A DNA stretch of 29,432 nucleotides, taken from positions 1 to 29,432 of the forward strand of contig CBDUMS010000040.1 in the NCBI GenBank assembly GCA_965368405.1. The letters are read 5' to 3'. Below, one piece after another: positions 14,693 through 23,652 of the stretch. The notes below the pieces were generated by a model. It saw only the letters and a program-made list of their open reading frames with translations, ran no database searches and was not told the origin of the DNA. The DNA is from S012-113 sp965368405. GTDB lineage: Bacteria > Bacteroidota > Bacteroidia > Cytophagales > Cyclobacteriaceae. Each line of letters opens with the position of its first letter. Within the stretch, counting starts at the first letter, position 1. The position numbers were made by a program, and so were the translations under genes.

Positions 14693-15788
14693 GATGTATA
14701 AAATTGCAACCTGCATTCTACTGGTTCTGAGCCTAACTGCTCAAGGGCAAACGCTTCCTAACGATAGCTTGGGGATTAAAATTGGGCAAATGATAATGAT
14801 TGGGTACGGAGGAACCTCGTTTCGACCTGATGACCCTGTGATCGCTGAAATTCGAGCGGGAAGTGTTGGTGGAATAATACTTTTTGAAAAGAATTTAAGT
14901 GATTCTAATGCTGTGTCGAATGTTACATCGCTCATAGGAAGCCTTCAAAAGTCAAGTAAAGTGCCACTATTTATGGCAATTGATCAGGAAGGCGGTCAGG
15001 TAAACCGGCTTAAAACGAAATATGGGTTTCCTAAATCGGTGACCGCGGCCTATTTGGGTGAGCTTGATAATGAGGATTCAACGCGGTTTTATGCACGAAC
15101 AACCGCGGAGACCCTGAACGAAACGGGGTTTAATGTAAATTTTGCACCTGTCCTCGATCTTGCAACGAACCCAGATAACCCCGTGATTGTAAAATTTGGT
15201 CGATCTTATGGTGCGGACGCCAAGATGGTCGTAAAGCATGCCGAAATAATGGTTGAGGAGCACAATAAGCAGAAGATAATAACGGTTGGTAAACATTTCC
15301 CCGGTCATGGAAGCTCAGAATCTGATACGCATTATGGTGTTGCCGATGTCACTAATTCTTGGGATAAATCTGAGTTAGTACCCTACAAGAAATTAACCAG
15401 TACAGGGCAATTACCCGGTGTAATGTCGGCGCATATTGTCAATACTAAACTCGACCCTTCGGGCCTCCCGGGCACTTTATCCAGACCAATTTTACAAGGC
15501 CTTTTAAGAGAGAAAATTGGTTTTAATGGTGTTGTGTTTAGCGATGATATGCAGATGCACGCTATCACAAAGGAGTTTGGGCTTGAGAAAGCAATTGAAC
15601 TAGGAATTAATGCGGGATTGGATGTAATTATATTTTCTAATAATATTCAAGACTCCAAAGAGCGAACTGTAGATATTGTACACAAGCTAATCCGCACAAT
15701 GGTTGAGGACGGTAGAATTCCCAAGGAGAGAATTAATGAGTCTTATGCGCGAATAATTAAGTTGAAGAAAAGCTATTTCTATGACTAA
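14679..15788 (+). CDS. nagZ: Exported glycoside hydrolase family 3 beta-N-acetylglucosaminidase (NagZ type)
   Basis: A family 3 glycosidase predicted to remove terminal N-acetylglucosamine from muropeptides or chitin fragments. The signature GKHFPGHGSSESDTH (204-218) supplies the Asp-His pair D216/H218, which acts as acid/base in NagZ enzymes. VVFSDDMQMHAI (285-296) carries the nucleophile aspartate, D289 by alignment with SDD of the family. AIDQEGGQVNR (100-110) is the substrate-binding loop. A signal peptide (about 1-24, ending QGQ) places it in the periplasm, unlike the cytoplasmic E. coli enzyme. The start at 14679 overlaps the previous gene by 14 bases; a second in-frame ATG at 14694, just after that gene's stop, is equally plausible. 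It follows a PBP4-type peptidase, which fits peptidoglycan turnover. Confidence 0.9.
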   Translation: MKNTKMYKIATCILLVLSLTAQGQTLPNDSLGIKIGQMIMIGYGGTSFRPDDPVIAEIRAGSVGGIILFEKNLSDSNAVSNVTSLIGSLQKSSKVPLFMAIDQEGGQVNRLKTKYGFPKSVTAAYLGELDNEDSTRFYARTTAETLNETGFNVNFAPVLDLATNPDNPVIVKFGRSYGADAKMVVKHAEIMVEEHNKQKIITVGKHFPGHGSSESDTHYGVADVTNSWDKSELVPYKKLTSTGQLPGVMSAHIVNTKLDPSGLPGTLSRPILQGLLREKIGFNGVVFSDDMQMHAITKEFGLEKAIELGINAGLDVIIFSNNIQDSKERTVDIVHKLIRTMVEDGRIPKERINESYARIIKLKKSYFYD

Positions 15789-16371
15789 GATTAAAACAGT
15801 TTCCGTTTACTGTGGCTCTAGCCTTGGTAAGGAAAAGGCGTACCTCGATGCCGCAATTGCATTAGGGGAGGTGCTTTGTAAAAGAGATATGAACCTGGTT
15901 TATGGCGGCGGGAATATTGGATTAATGGGCGCCATTGCAAACACTGTGTTACAGTTTGGTGGCAAGGTAACCGGGGTATTGCCCCATTTTCTTAATAAGA
16001 AAGAAGTAGGCAACCTCGATGTTGATGAATTTATTTTAGTAGACTCGATGCACGAACGTAAGCAAAAGATCAGTGAGCTATCCGACGCTTTTATTGCAAT
16101 GCCAGGTGGCTTCGGTACCTTAGAAGAGGTGGCAGAAATGCTTACCTGGACCCAACTGGGGCTATCTAAAAAGCCTATTGGCATTTTAAACGTTGCTGGA
16201 TATTATGACTTACTCTTGGGGCAGTTTGATGTAATGGTGAAGGAGGGCTTCCTAAAAAAGGAGAATCGGAATATGCTGGTCGATGATACGGACCCTGACA
16301 GGCTGGTCGATAAACTCTTCGACTATGAGCCTATTTTTACGCCAAAATGGCTTCATTCCGACCAAACTTAA
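15781..16371 (+). CDS. LOG family protein (putative cytokinin riboside 5'-monophosphate phosphoribohydrolase)
   Basis: A 196-residue cytoplasmic protein of the LOG (TIGR00730) family, which splits nucleoside 5'-monophosphates into base and ribose 5-phosphate. The diagnostic motif PGGFGTLEE (108-116) and the upstream SMHERKQ block (89-95) are present, and the Rossmann-like start VSVYCGSS (7-14) is typical. Length is normal. It overlaps the end of the NagZ-type gene by 8 bases, which suggests coupled translation within the run. In bacteria the physiological substrate is often unclear, so the phosphoribohydrolase call is family-level. Its stop codon forms part of a 9-base-pair palindrome. Confidence 0.92.
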   Translation: MTKIKTVSVYCGSSLGKEKAYLDAAIALGEVLCKRDMNLVYGGGNIGLMGAIANTVLQFGGKVTGVLPHFLNKKEVGNLDVDEFILVDSMHERKQKISELSDAFIAMPGGFGTLEEVAEMLTWTQLGLSKKPIGILNVAGYYDLLLGQFDVMVKEGFLKKENRNMLVDDTDPDRLVDKLFDYEPIFTPKWLHSDQT

Positions 16372-16391
16372 TGTACGAAACTGTACATTAA
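16368..16391. promoter_or_regulatory. 9-bp perfect inverted repeat overlapping the end of the LOG gene
   Basis: TTAATGTAC (16368-16376) and GTACATTAA (16383-16391) are exact reverse complements around GAAACT. The element includes the LOG stop codon and sits 98 bases before the mini FtsX gene. It lacks a T-tract, so it looks more like an operator or RNA hairpin than an intrinsic terminator. Confidence 0.5.
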
Positions 16392-16423
16392 TTAAACCTA
16401 ATTTGTTCGTTTTCAGGTAATTG

Positions 16424-16434
16424 TTCGGACCGAA
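16424..16434. promoter_or_regulatory. Short palindrome TTCGGACCGAA
   Basis: An 11-base odd palindrome with 5-base arms, located between the LOG and mini FtsX genes and 33 bases downstream of the larger inverted repeat. A short palindrome can arise by chance; the role is unknown. Confidence 0.25.
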
Positions 16435-16489
16435 AGCGCTCTAATTCAGTTATTTCGATATTGGTATGTTATTTGAACCATTAAGTTGA

Positions 16490-17029
16490 ATGTGGAATAA
16501 CTATATCATACTGATTGTTAGAAAATTTAAAAGCTGGTCGGGTTTATCCTTGGTTAATATGCTTGCTTTAATTGCTATCTATGGGCTCGAAGTTGTATTA
16601 ATCAGAGGATTTGTTCAACACCCAACCATTATTTCTTTTCTAATCATACTCCTGATACTATTTGTAGCCACAATAGCCTATGCCAACTATATTTCGTTAC
16701 AACTTAGAACCAGAACCAAAGAATTTTACATACGAAAATTATTAGGGGCTAAAAATATACAGGTTCACTACCAGCTTATACTAGAATCTATGGTGCTGAC
16801 TTCTTTTCTGGTAGTATCGGGGATGGTAGTCGCCGAATTAGCTTTGCCTTGGTGCGATAAAATTATTGGAACTGCAGTAATTAATCATCCTATTAGCCTG
16901 ATTCAACAAATATTAATGGTGGTGTCACTGGTAGTTCCGGTAGCAATCCTTGGCGTTACCTTTCCTGTACAGGCATTTATCGGTTATATAAATAAGAACT
17001 TTTCCAAACTCTCGCACAGAAAGCTCTGA
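16490..17029 (+). CDS. Mini FtsX-like membrane protein without periplasmic domain
   Basis: A 179-residue integral membrane protein. Four hydrophobic helices are evident at about 20-38, 45-66, 98-118 and 138-161. The cytoplasmic loop RTKEFYIRKLLGAK (75-88) matches the conserved loop of FtsX-like ABC permeases (RTKExGIRKxLGA), which touches the ATPase. The N-terminus (NYIILIVRKFKSWSGLSLVN) resembles the start of MacB-type permeases. The large periplasmic domain that normally separates helix 1 from helices 2-4 is absent, and only one FtsX unit is present, compared with about 400 or 800 residues in usual Bacteroidota relatives. No ATPase gene is adjacent. It may be a decayed or specialised relic. 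The frame is intact, with an ATG start and convergent neighbour 5 bases away. Confidence 0.7.
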   Translation: MWNNYIILIVRKFKSWSGLSLVNMLALIAIYGLEVVLIRGFVQHPTIISFLIILLILFVATIAYANYISLQLRTRTKEFYIRKLLGAKNIQVHYQLILESMVLTSFLVVSGMVVAELALPWCDKIIGTAVINHPISLIQQILMVVSLVVPVAILGVTFPVQAFIGYINKNFSKLSHRKL

Positions 17030-17034
17030 TTAGC

Positions 17035-18147
17035 TTACTTAATTTCCAGATCAATATTTTTAATTACATTTTGCAATGATTCTTGCCATGTTTCGTCAGC
17101 GTCCCAGTACTTGCCAATATAGATGAAACCGGTTTTAAGGTTTTTTATGTAGTACTTATAAATTGGAGCTTTAATAGGGATATACCGCTGCGTAGGCTTT
17201 CCCTTATTATACTTCACAGTAACATAATATTCTTCCTCCTCGTCCACCTCATAGTTCAGAAGTCTACGGACTCCAATTCCTGAGGTGTGCAAATGATTAA
17301 GGACGTAGGTAAATCCTTGTTTCATGAGTTCTTCATCGCTGGCATTATGCTCTACCAGGCCATAATCGAACCGATACGAATCCATAATTGAGGCCAACTC
17401 GGTATTAAAGCTGTTTGCCTGTTCTTCCGCCTGCTGAAGACGATTTTTAACAAGGTTATTTACGAGCCCGCCGGGTCTTTTGCCCGGAAGATCTGATGTC
17501 GCAAACTTTGGAATAGCCAGTTTGCCAATTCTTAGATCGGTAAAATAGGACTCTATTCGATTTCCTTTAATCATACTCACATCATTGAAATATTCCGGAG
17601 CATCAGAAATTAACAGGTTGGTGCTTTCAATTCTATTGGCTGTACGCGTGAATTTTGACATCACTGATTTCAGATTTTTACCATTGGATTTCCATGCAGG
17701 CTGTCCTTCATCCATTAAGGTAGATTCGCCGTTAAAGGGCGTTACCAATAGTAAGTAGCGCACATTTCCTGAATTGTTATTTACTTCTGATTTGAGGAGT
17801 AGCACGATATTAGAAATACCACGCTTAGCCCAGCTGGCTGCAAAGGCTGCTCGCGACTCCTTTCCTGAATAGACATCATCATAGAAATAATAGGCAACGG
17901 GGTCCAAACCAGCTTTTGCAAATATCTCGTGGGCTTCTTCTGCAAGTGGATGCCAATCTTCCGGAATAGATTCGCCCGCACGATTAGGGGACGAAACCAG
18001 AACTACAGATTTGGTAGCAAGTACGCCATCGGGTAGTACATTTTGATATTTTAAAAAGATAAGCCCTGCAACGTTGATTTCTTCATCCTGTGCGGTAGCA
18101 AAATCCATTGACAATACTAAGAGAAGTAAAACGGCAAATTTTTTCAT
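17035..18147 (-). CDS. Exported protein of unknown function
   Basis: A 370-residue protein with a clear signal peptide (1-20, MKKFAVLLLLVLSMDFATAQ). I do not recognise the family. The mature part has an N-terminal alternating strand/helix region (about 25-160), with SVVLVSSPNRAG and NIVLLLKSEVNN as buried strands. A charged middle region (about 230-270) looks helical. The C-terminal part, rich in Tyr and charged residues (EEEEYYVTVKYNKG, and YKYYIKNLKTGFIYIGKYWDAD), is probably beta-sheet. No catalytic or metal motif stands out. It lies downstream of the DUF5723 gene on the same strand with a 203-base gap, so it probably has its own promoter. Location is probably periplasmic. Confidence 0.75.
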   Translation of the reverse strand: MKKFAVLLLLVLSMDFATAQDEEINVAGLIFLKYQNVLPDGVLATKSVVLVSSPNRAGESIPEDWHPLAEEAHEIFAKAGLDPVAYYFYDDVYSGKESRAAFAASWAKRGISNIVLLLKSEVNNNSGNVRYLLLVTPFNGESTLMDEGQPAWKSNGKNLKSVMSKFTRTANRIESTNLLISDAPEYFNDVSMIKGNRIESYFTDLRIGKLAIPKFATSDLPGKRPGGLVNNLVKNRLQQAEEQANSFNTELASIMDSYRFDYGLVEHNASDEELMKQGFTYVLNHLHTSGIGVRRLLNYEVDEEEEYYVTVKYNKGKPTQRYIPIKAPIYKYYIKNLKTGFIYIGKYWDADETWQESLQNVIKNIDLEIK

Positions 18148-18350
18148 TTTATGTTTTTAGTTCTAACGTAATTATTTCTAAATCAGTATAGAAAGGGAGA
18201 TAAGGCGATACTATAATGGAAGCCATACAAACTTCCTCCTACAATATCAAAAATGCAATAATTGTAAACAAATATTAAAGGTGCAGATGTTTCAGAATGT
18301 TAAAAGGGAGCCAATAGCTACGAAGAGCTAAATGCTTAATTAAACCTATT

Positions 18351-20060
18351 TTATTCTTGTTCCTTTACCCACAGAACCCAGGGATTCTCTAGCCCAGGAG
18401 CAAAGGATCCACTTAGTTCATTCTTCTTTTCGATCGCTTTGTTTCCATCCTCAGGATAATACATAAGGTAGGTATAGTATTGATTTCGTTCTGATTGATA
18501 TCCACTCAGGACGGCGTAGCCTTCATCGATTAGCTCTTGATTATAATCATTTGCCTCATCTTCCGTATCAAAAGATGCAATTACTACATAAAACCCGGTA
18601 CTGAGCTCGTCTGTTGCTGTTCCTATGACGGCTGTTGTAACATCTTCGGTAAGCACTAATGGAATTACCGCAGCGGATTCTTCAACTAAGGTCGCATCAT
18701 TTTTCTTCGATCTACGTTTTTTAATTTTTGGTTCATCTCTAATCTTTCCGAAAACAAGGTTAACCCCCACCCGGGCATCTACCAGGCTGGCATCGGCAAG
18801 CTTGTTAAAACTCATTATGTTCTCAGTAAGCGCGTAAATCTGTACCGGCCCTAAGGATAAGGTTGTTCCTACACCAATATTGTTAAAAGAATTATTCCGA
18901 TATGAGGCATTTATACCGATTGTCCAGATATGCCCTAGTTCTAAATTATAAGAAAGACCAAAAGCAGGTTTAAAAGTCCCTTTAAAGAAATCACCATAGA
19001 ACAAGGCTCCAAACGTATGGTGTTTTCCTAGATGATAGGAGGCCCCTGCATATAATTTTGGTGATAATTTCGTTCTATACGATAGGCCTTCTACCGTATC
19101 AATTTCGTATAAATTACCCAGCGAATCAATAACGTCTTGTACCGGGTCTGTTGCGTCATCATCATCAAGGATCGTTAATAAATCAAATCCTCGAAAAGTA
19201 TAATTCACTTCGTTAATATTGAATTGTTGGGTATTATCACTCCAATTAATCGAACCGATATCGGTTACCGATAAAGAAGCTCTTAGCCGATCAGTAACCC
19301 AGTAGTGACCTCCAATATCCATCGCAAAACCTAGGTTGTTAAAAGCTGTAGCTGCTTGAAAGATGTCGCCACCATCTAAATAGTCGAGTCCAGCTGTATT
19401 GATACTTATTGGGGATGAATATAAATGTAATGAATCAACGGAAGTAGCTATTCCGGCACTTATTTGCGCCATATCTACCCCAGCAATCCCGGATAGTAAT
19501 TTGCCTCTGATGCCAATACTTAGCTTATCGGTTATATCCCGCCCATAGCCCAGGGCTAATTCGTGGTAAGCTTGGGCTCGAAAACCCAAATTATCGAAAG
19601 CGTAAACTTGTCCTGTATTTTCACCATTACCAGATGCCAAAAGCTGTACAAATGTGCGAGGATAGCTCAGTCCTGCATCTACGCGCTCATTTAACGCCAG
19701 AGAGAAATAGTTTTTCTTCGCTCTAATTCCTAAATAGAAGAGCTGCGTATTGGCGTTTAACTCCAGGCGGTTGTTTTCGTCTAAACTCGATGATAGCTTT
19801 TGTGGGTCGAAGCGAAGTGAGTCGTTTGCCGTTCTTGTGAAAGCATTATTGAAACTAAGGTTTCCGCCATTTGCAATTACATATGTTGAAGATAGTACGG
19901 GCAAGCCAACTGTAATTTTATAGTCAGGGAATAATCCAGGGTTAATCTGATTCGACTGGGGCAACCGCGAGTTTAATTGATACAGCGTTAGTTGACTTTG
20001 TGCTACTGCAACCGTTGTGAAGATGAGGCTTGCGCTCAATAATAGTATAGCCTTTCTCAT
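18351..20060 (-). CDS. DUF5723-type outer-membrane beta-barrel protein with C-terminal SPOR-like domain
   Basis: A 569-residue exported protein. A signal peptide (about 1-20) is followed by a start QLTLYQLNSRLPQSNQINPG typical of Bacteroidota DUF5723 proteins. Repeated amphipathic strands with aromatic residues continue to about residue 430 (for example LGLSYNLELGHIWTIGINASY), as in an outer-membrane barrel. After a basic linker (KIKKRRSKKND), residues 487-569 resemble a SPOR domain (GFYVVIASFDTEDEANDYNQ), a fold that in other proteins binds denuded peptidoglycan. A SPOR domain would have to face the periplasm, so the protein could tie the outer membrane to the wall. The ATG directly follows the stop codon of the upstream lipoprotein gene, which implies tight coupling. 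The function is not established. Confidence 0.75.
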   Translation of the reverse strand: MRKAILLLSASLIFTTVAVAQSQLTLYQLNSRLPQSNQINPGLFPDYKITVGLPVLSSTYVIANGGNLSFNNAFTRTANDSLRFDPQKLSSSLDENNRLELNANTQLFYLGIRAKKNYFSLALNERVDAGLSYPRTFVQLLASGNGENTGQVYAFDNLGFRAQAYHELALGYGRDITDKLSIGIRGKLLSGIAGVDMAQISAGIATSVDSLHLYSSPISINTAGLDYLDGGDIFQAATAFNNLGFAMDIGGHYWVTDRLRASLSVTDIGSINWSDNTQQFNINEVNYTFRGFDLLTILDDDDATDPVQDVIDSLGNLYEIDTVEGLSYRTKLSPKLYAGASYHLGKHHTFGALFYGDFFKGTFKPAFGLSYNLELGHIWTIGINASYRNNSFNNIGVGTTLSLGPVQIYALTENIMSFNKLADASLVDARVGVNLVFGKIRDEPKIKKRRSKKNDATLVEESAAVIPLVLTEDVTTAVIGTATDELSTGFYVVIASFDTEDEANDYNQELIDEGYAVLSGYQSERNQYYTYLMYYPEDGNKAIEKKNELSGSFAPGLENPWVLWVKEQE

Positions 20061-21662
20061 TTAGATATCGATAGTAGTTTGAAGGTATAGGGCAACTTTC
20101 ACCTGGTCTTGCATCCTGATTTTAACATTTTCGGTGCCATTTGTTCCAGTAAATAGGGTTGAAATGAGCTGCACCCTGGTAACACTTCCAAGGTCACTCA
20201 ACTGGCTCTGGGTAAGCTCCTGCTCAACCCTGTTTTTTGTAGCACTGACAACTACACCCGACTGATCGATCGCACCAGCATTAAGAAGGTTAGTATCCTT
20301 AAACAAGGAAATAACCTCATTATCGTTGGCATCTAGAAAAACAACCTCTATCGCTACGGTTAACGGAAGACCGTTTTCGCTGCTGATAATGACCTTAGCA
20401 TCTTTAAGAAAATCGAGATCATCTCCTTCAAAGTCAAACTCTTGTGTGCTAGTGAAATTTGCAACCCTCCCACTCAATGGTAAGCGAACGGTATACTCGC
20501 CTAAAACCTCACTGGTATCCATTACGAATTGCTGATTGGGAGAACCGTTAGGTACTACCCGACCCGTGAATTGATAATCGAGCGATGTGGGCAAAAAGGC
20601 AATAATATCGGTTATATTAGAATTGGTATTATTAATACTTACATATGTTTCTGCATATTCTCCCACTTCGTCGAGTGCGGGAGCAGTGATTGGGATTGGA
20701 TTATCTATTATTGATCCTGAAAAGGCCAAAGTCTCACCATCTTTATTGGTAGCTTCTAAGGTCATAATATCGGCTTCTACCGGAATGCCGTAGCTACTTG
20801 AAAAATTGAATTCTATTTCAGGATCTGCTAGGTAAAAGCCTTCTGCTTCTACTTTATCTAAAATGCCAAGCTCAACAGATTCACGCTCTGTTTCAAATTC
20901 TCTCTCAGAGAATTTTCCATATACCAAGCGAAATTTTGGGTCGATTATTTCAATATTTATATCAATCTCATCGACAGGTGAAATGGGTTGACCTTCATAT
21001 TGTATTGTTAAGTCAACGGTGAAATTGAAATTATTAGTTGTGGTGTTATTCTTAGTAAAATCAACAAAGGCGTTGGTTAGATCGATATTCTCGATGTAGG
21101 ATTGACCGGGATTAGAGGGGTTATGAGTCCAGGAGTAAGTTCGAGTAACCGGTTGGCCACCAATAATAACTGAATTTATTACGAGATCGAGCTCACCGCT
21201 CACGGGTAAGTCTCCTGTTATTTCAATCGCCAAAGCACCCGCCTTTAAAAACATCGAGTCCAGCTCATCATTTTCCCCTTCCTCTGTTTCAATATTTTCT
21301 TCGAAATCATAAGATTTAGAAATAGTACCCGATATAGGCAATCCGTTTGTTTCACCAAGATCGAAATTGAGTGCTTTATTAAAAGATTGTGCAGGAACCT
21401 CAATTAAATCTTCTGCCCTGTCTGCTTTAATCTGCTCTCCGGCATATTCAATAACTACTACACCCTCTTGGTCCTGTGTTATTATTACTTCATCTGCTCC
21501 GATTTCGAGGTAGTCTTCCAGGGTAAAATCGCCGTAGACGGCAGGTATACCTAGTACAGGATTCCATTCGGGTTCTGCTATCTTATCGAACTCATCCAGA
21601 AACTCCGAAACACAGGAAGAAAGCAGGAAAGCGATCACAAGCAAAAAATTTACGCGCTTCAT
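20061..21662 (-). CDS. Large beta-rich lipoprotein, function unknown
   Basis: A 533-residue lipoprotein with the lipobox LSSC (C17). The mature protein is acidic and looks entirely beta-structured, with many repeated blocks of the type VEAEGFYLADPEIEFNFSSS, SGTISKSYDFEE and SGRVANFTSTQEFDFEGD. This suggests stacked immunoglobulin-like or LEA-14-like sandwiches; I cannot assign a family. No catalytic residue set is apparent. Its stop codon (20061-20063) immediately precedes the start of the DUF5723 barrel gene with zero spacing, so the two are probably translated together and may form one outer-membrane complex. The pairing of a large lipoprotein with a DUF5723 barrel is the main functional clue. 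Confidence 0.75.
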   Translation of the reverse strand: MKRVNFLLVIAFLLSSCVSEFLDEFDKIAEPEWNPVLGIPAVYGDFTLEDYLEIGADEVIITQDQEGVVVIEYAGEQIKADRAEDLIEVPAQSFNKALNFDLGETNGLPISGTISKSYDFEENIETEEGENDELDSMFLKAGALAIEITGDLPVSGELDLVINSVIIGGQPVTRTYSWTHNPSNPGQSYIENIDLTNAFVDFTKNNTTTNNFNFTVDLTIQYEGQPISPVDEIDINIEIIDPKFRLVYGKFSEREFETERESVELGILDKVEAEGFYLADPEIEFNFSSSYGIPVEADIMTLEATNKDGETLAFSGSIIDNPIPITAPALDEVGEYAETYVSINNTNSNITDIIAFLPTSLDYQFTGRVVPNGSPNQQFVMDTSEVLGEYTVRLPLSGRVANFTSTQEFDFEGDDLDFLKDAKVIISSENGLPLTVAIEVVFLDANDNEVISLFKDTNLLNAGAIDQSGVVVSATKNRVEQELTQSQLSDLGSVTRVQLISTLFTGTNGTENVKIRMQDQVKVALYLQTTIDI

Positions 21663-21780
21663 AATAATTGATCTTAGACTTATTAATGCTTATAATTACA
21701 AGGTAGTAACCAGGATTAAGCAAGAAAACTAATATAATTTATTTGAATTTTAATATTAATTATAACCAATATTATTTACT

Positions 21781-22875
21781 ATGAGAAATTTAGGCCTGTT
21801 ATTCTTGGCGATCTTTATCGCTAACCAAGGAATTGCCCAGGAAATGGGATTTGAAGAATACAATCCACCATCGACATTGGTAGTGCCCGAGCACCCGATT
21901 ACCAGTGCAAAATATCCCTTTATCGACGTGCATAATCATCAATTTGGAATGCCAACACAAGATCTTAGTGAGCTGGTAGCGGAGATGGATAAACTCAATA
22001 TGGCGGTTATGGTAAACCTCAGTGGCCGTGGTCGTGGCAGCGATGAACATTTGGCTAACGGGTTAAAAAATGTGAAAGATAATTATCCTAACCGCCTAAT
22101 TATTTTTACCAATATCGACTTAAGTGGCATTGATGACCCAAACTGGACTAAAAATACAGTTCAGCAAATTCGGAATGATGTAAAACTAGGTGCCAATGGC
22201 TTAAAGATATATAAAAGCCAAGGGATGAATAATACGGACAGTAAGGGAAACAGGATTAAAATTAATGATCCCAGGATAGATCCTGTTTGGGCTGTGTGCG
22301 GTGAATTAGGAATTCCTATCTTGATTCATGCCGCCGACCCCAAGCAGTTTTGGCAACCAATGGATGCCAATAATGAACGTTGGCTTGAGCTGAAAACGCA
22401 TCCCCGAAGAAAAAGAGATGATAACAACCCCGCTCCCTGGCAGACCATTATAGATGAGCAACATAACATTTTTGCAAAACACCCGAATACAACATTTATT
22501 AATGCTCACCTGGGGTGGTATGGGAACGATCTTGCCACGCTTGGGAAATTAATGGATAAGTATCCTAATATGAATGCCGAAATTGGGGCGGTTATTGCCG
22601 AGCTAGGTCGGCAGCCCCGAATGGCCAAGGCCTTCTTAACAAAATATCAGGACCGCGTGATGTTTGGTAAGGACTCCTGGCATCCCGAGGAGTATTATAC
22701 TTATTTCCGCGTCTTAGAAACTGCCGATGAGTACTTTCCCTATTATAAAAAGTATCATGCCTTTTGGAGTATGTATGGCCTCGATTTGGATGATGAGGTC
22801 TTAAGAAAGCTTTATTATAAAAACGCTCTTCGAATAATACCCAACATCGACAAATCATTATTTCCTAAAGATTAA
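21781..22875 (+). CDS. Exported amidohydrolase-family (TIM-barrel) metal-dependent hydrolase
   Basis: A 364-residue protein with a signal peptide (1-20, ending GIAQ). The mature part is an amidohydrolase-2-type TIM barrel. The metal pair HNH at 51-53 follows the first strand (FIDVHNH). Further ligands are the histidines in ILIHAAD and FINAHLG and the aspartate in VMFGKDSW. A lysine in GLKIYKSQG is at the position of the strand-four region. Substrates of this family include decarboxylation and lactone or amide hydrolysis, so the reaction cannot be named. It is exported, unlike most characterised relatives. It opens a tight plus-strand run; the SDR gene begins 4 bases after its stop. Confidence 0.82.
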   Translation: MRNLGLLFLAIFIANQGIAQEMGFEEYNPPSTLVVPEHPITSAKYPFIDVHNHQFGMPTQDLSELVAEMDKLNMAVMVNLSGRGRGSDEHLANGLKNVKDNYPNRLIIFTNIDLSGIDDPNWTKNTVQQIRNDVKLGANGLKIYKSQGMNNTDSKGNRIKINDPRIDPVWAVCGELGIPILIHAADPKQFWQPMDANNERWLELKTHPRRKRDDNNPAPWQTIIDEQHNIFAKHPNTTFINAHLGWYGNDLATLGKLMDKYPNMNAEIGAVIAELGRQPRMAKAFLTKYQDRVMFGKDSWHPEEYYTYFRVLETADEYFPYYKKYHAFWSMYGLDLDDEVLRKLYYKNALRIIPNIDKSLFPKD

Positions 22876-22879
22876 TTTA

Positions 22880-23638
22880 ATGCAGCTAGATTTAACCGGG
22901 AAAAACATAATTGTTACGGGTGCTTCGCGCGGAATTGGTAAAGCCATTACTGAGCAATTACTTAGATCAGGCGCTACGGTTTATGCTCAATATAATAATA
23001 CCGCACCGAATTTTAGCACTTTATCCAGTGAACAAAGAGCACGGCTTTTTACGCAGCAATCAGATCTATCGCAATACGAAGAGGCTGTTGCGTTATTCGA
23101 GTGGGCCGTGCAGGAGGCGGGAAAAGTTGATGTGATGATAAATAATGCAGGTATTGCTATCAACTCTGAAATAACAAAGAGCACTGCTGATTTCGTAGAG
23201 GATTGGGAGCTCACGATGGCGGTGAACTTAAAAGCGGTTGGTGTACTATGTAAAACGGCGATAAGCCATTTTGTTGCACATAAAAACGGCATAATCATTA
23301 ATATTTCTTCGCGTGCCGCCTTTCGGGGAGACACAGCCGAATATATGGCCTATGCTGCCTCAAAGGGTGGTGTGGTCGCTTTAACCCGATCGATTGCGCG
23401 CGCTTATGGTAAACAGGGAATTGCAGCTTTTAATGTGGCCCCAGGATTTGTAAAAACAGACATGGCCGACGATTTTATTAAAGAATATGGCGAGGGCATC
23501 GTGAAAAACGATATCGCTCTCAATGACCTTACCACACCTCAGGATTTAGCACCACTCATTACCTTGCTGGCTTCGGGGCTGGCCAATCATGCCACGGGAG
23601 GAACCTTTGACGTTAATGCAGGGAGTTATGTCCATTAA
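22880..23638 (+). CDS. Short-chain dehydrogenase/reductase
   Basis: A 252-residue classical SDR. The cofactor loop is TGASRGIG (13-20) and the structural motif is NNAG (88-91). The active site is the Ser pair at 143-144 followed by YAASK (158-162). The closing segment AGSYVH is typical of FabG-like members. The size is normal. The substrate is not determinable; the basic residue R17 of the cofactor loop favours NADP(H), as in FabG. It is packed between the amidohydrolase (4 bases) and tag (14 bases), which suggests cotranscription, although the functions do not obviously connect. Confidence 0.93.
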   Translation: MQLDLTGKNIIVTGASRGIGKAITEQLLRSGATVYAQYNNTAPNFSTLSSEQRARLFTQQSDLSQYEEAVALFEWAVQEAGKVDVMINNAGIAINSEITKSTADFVEDWELTMAVNLKAVGVLCKTAISHFVAHKNGIIINISSRAAFRGDTAEYMAYAASKGGVVALTRSIARAYGKQGIAAFNVAPGFVKTDMADDFIKEYGEGIVKNDIALNDLTTPQDLAPLITLLASGLANHATGGTFDVNAGSYVH

Positions 23639-23652
23639 CTAACCTTATAATT

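Noticed and set aside
18315..18330. TAGCT/AGCTA hairpin in the 203-base gap between minus-strand genes
   Set aside because: Only 5 base pairs, no T-tract downstream on the minus strand, so no support as a terminator.
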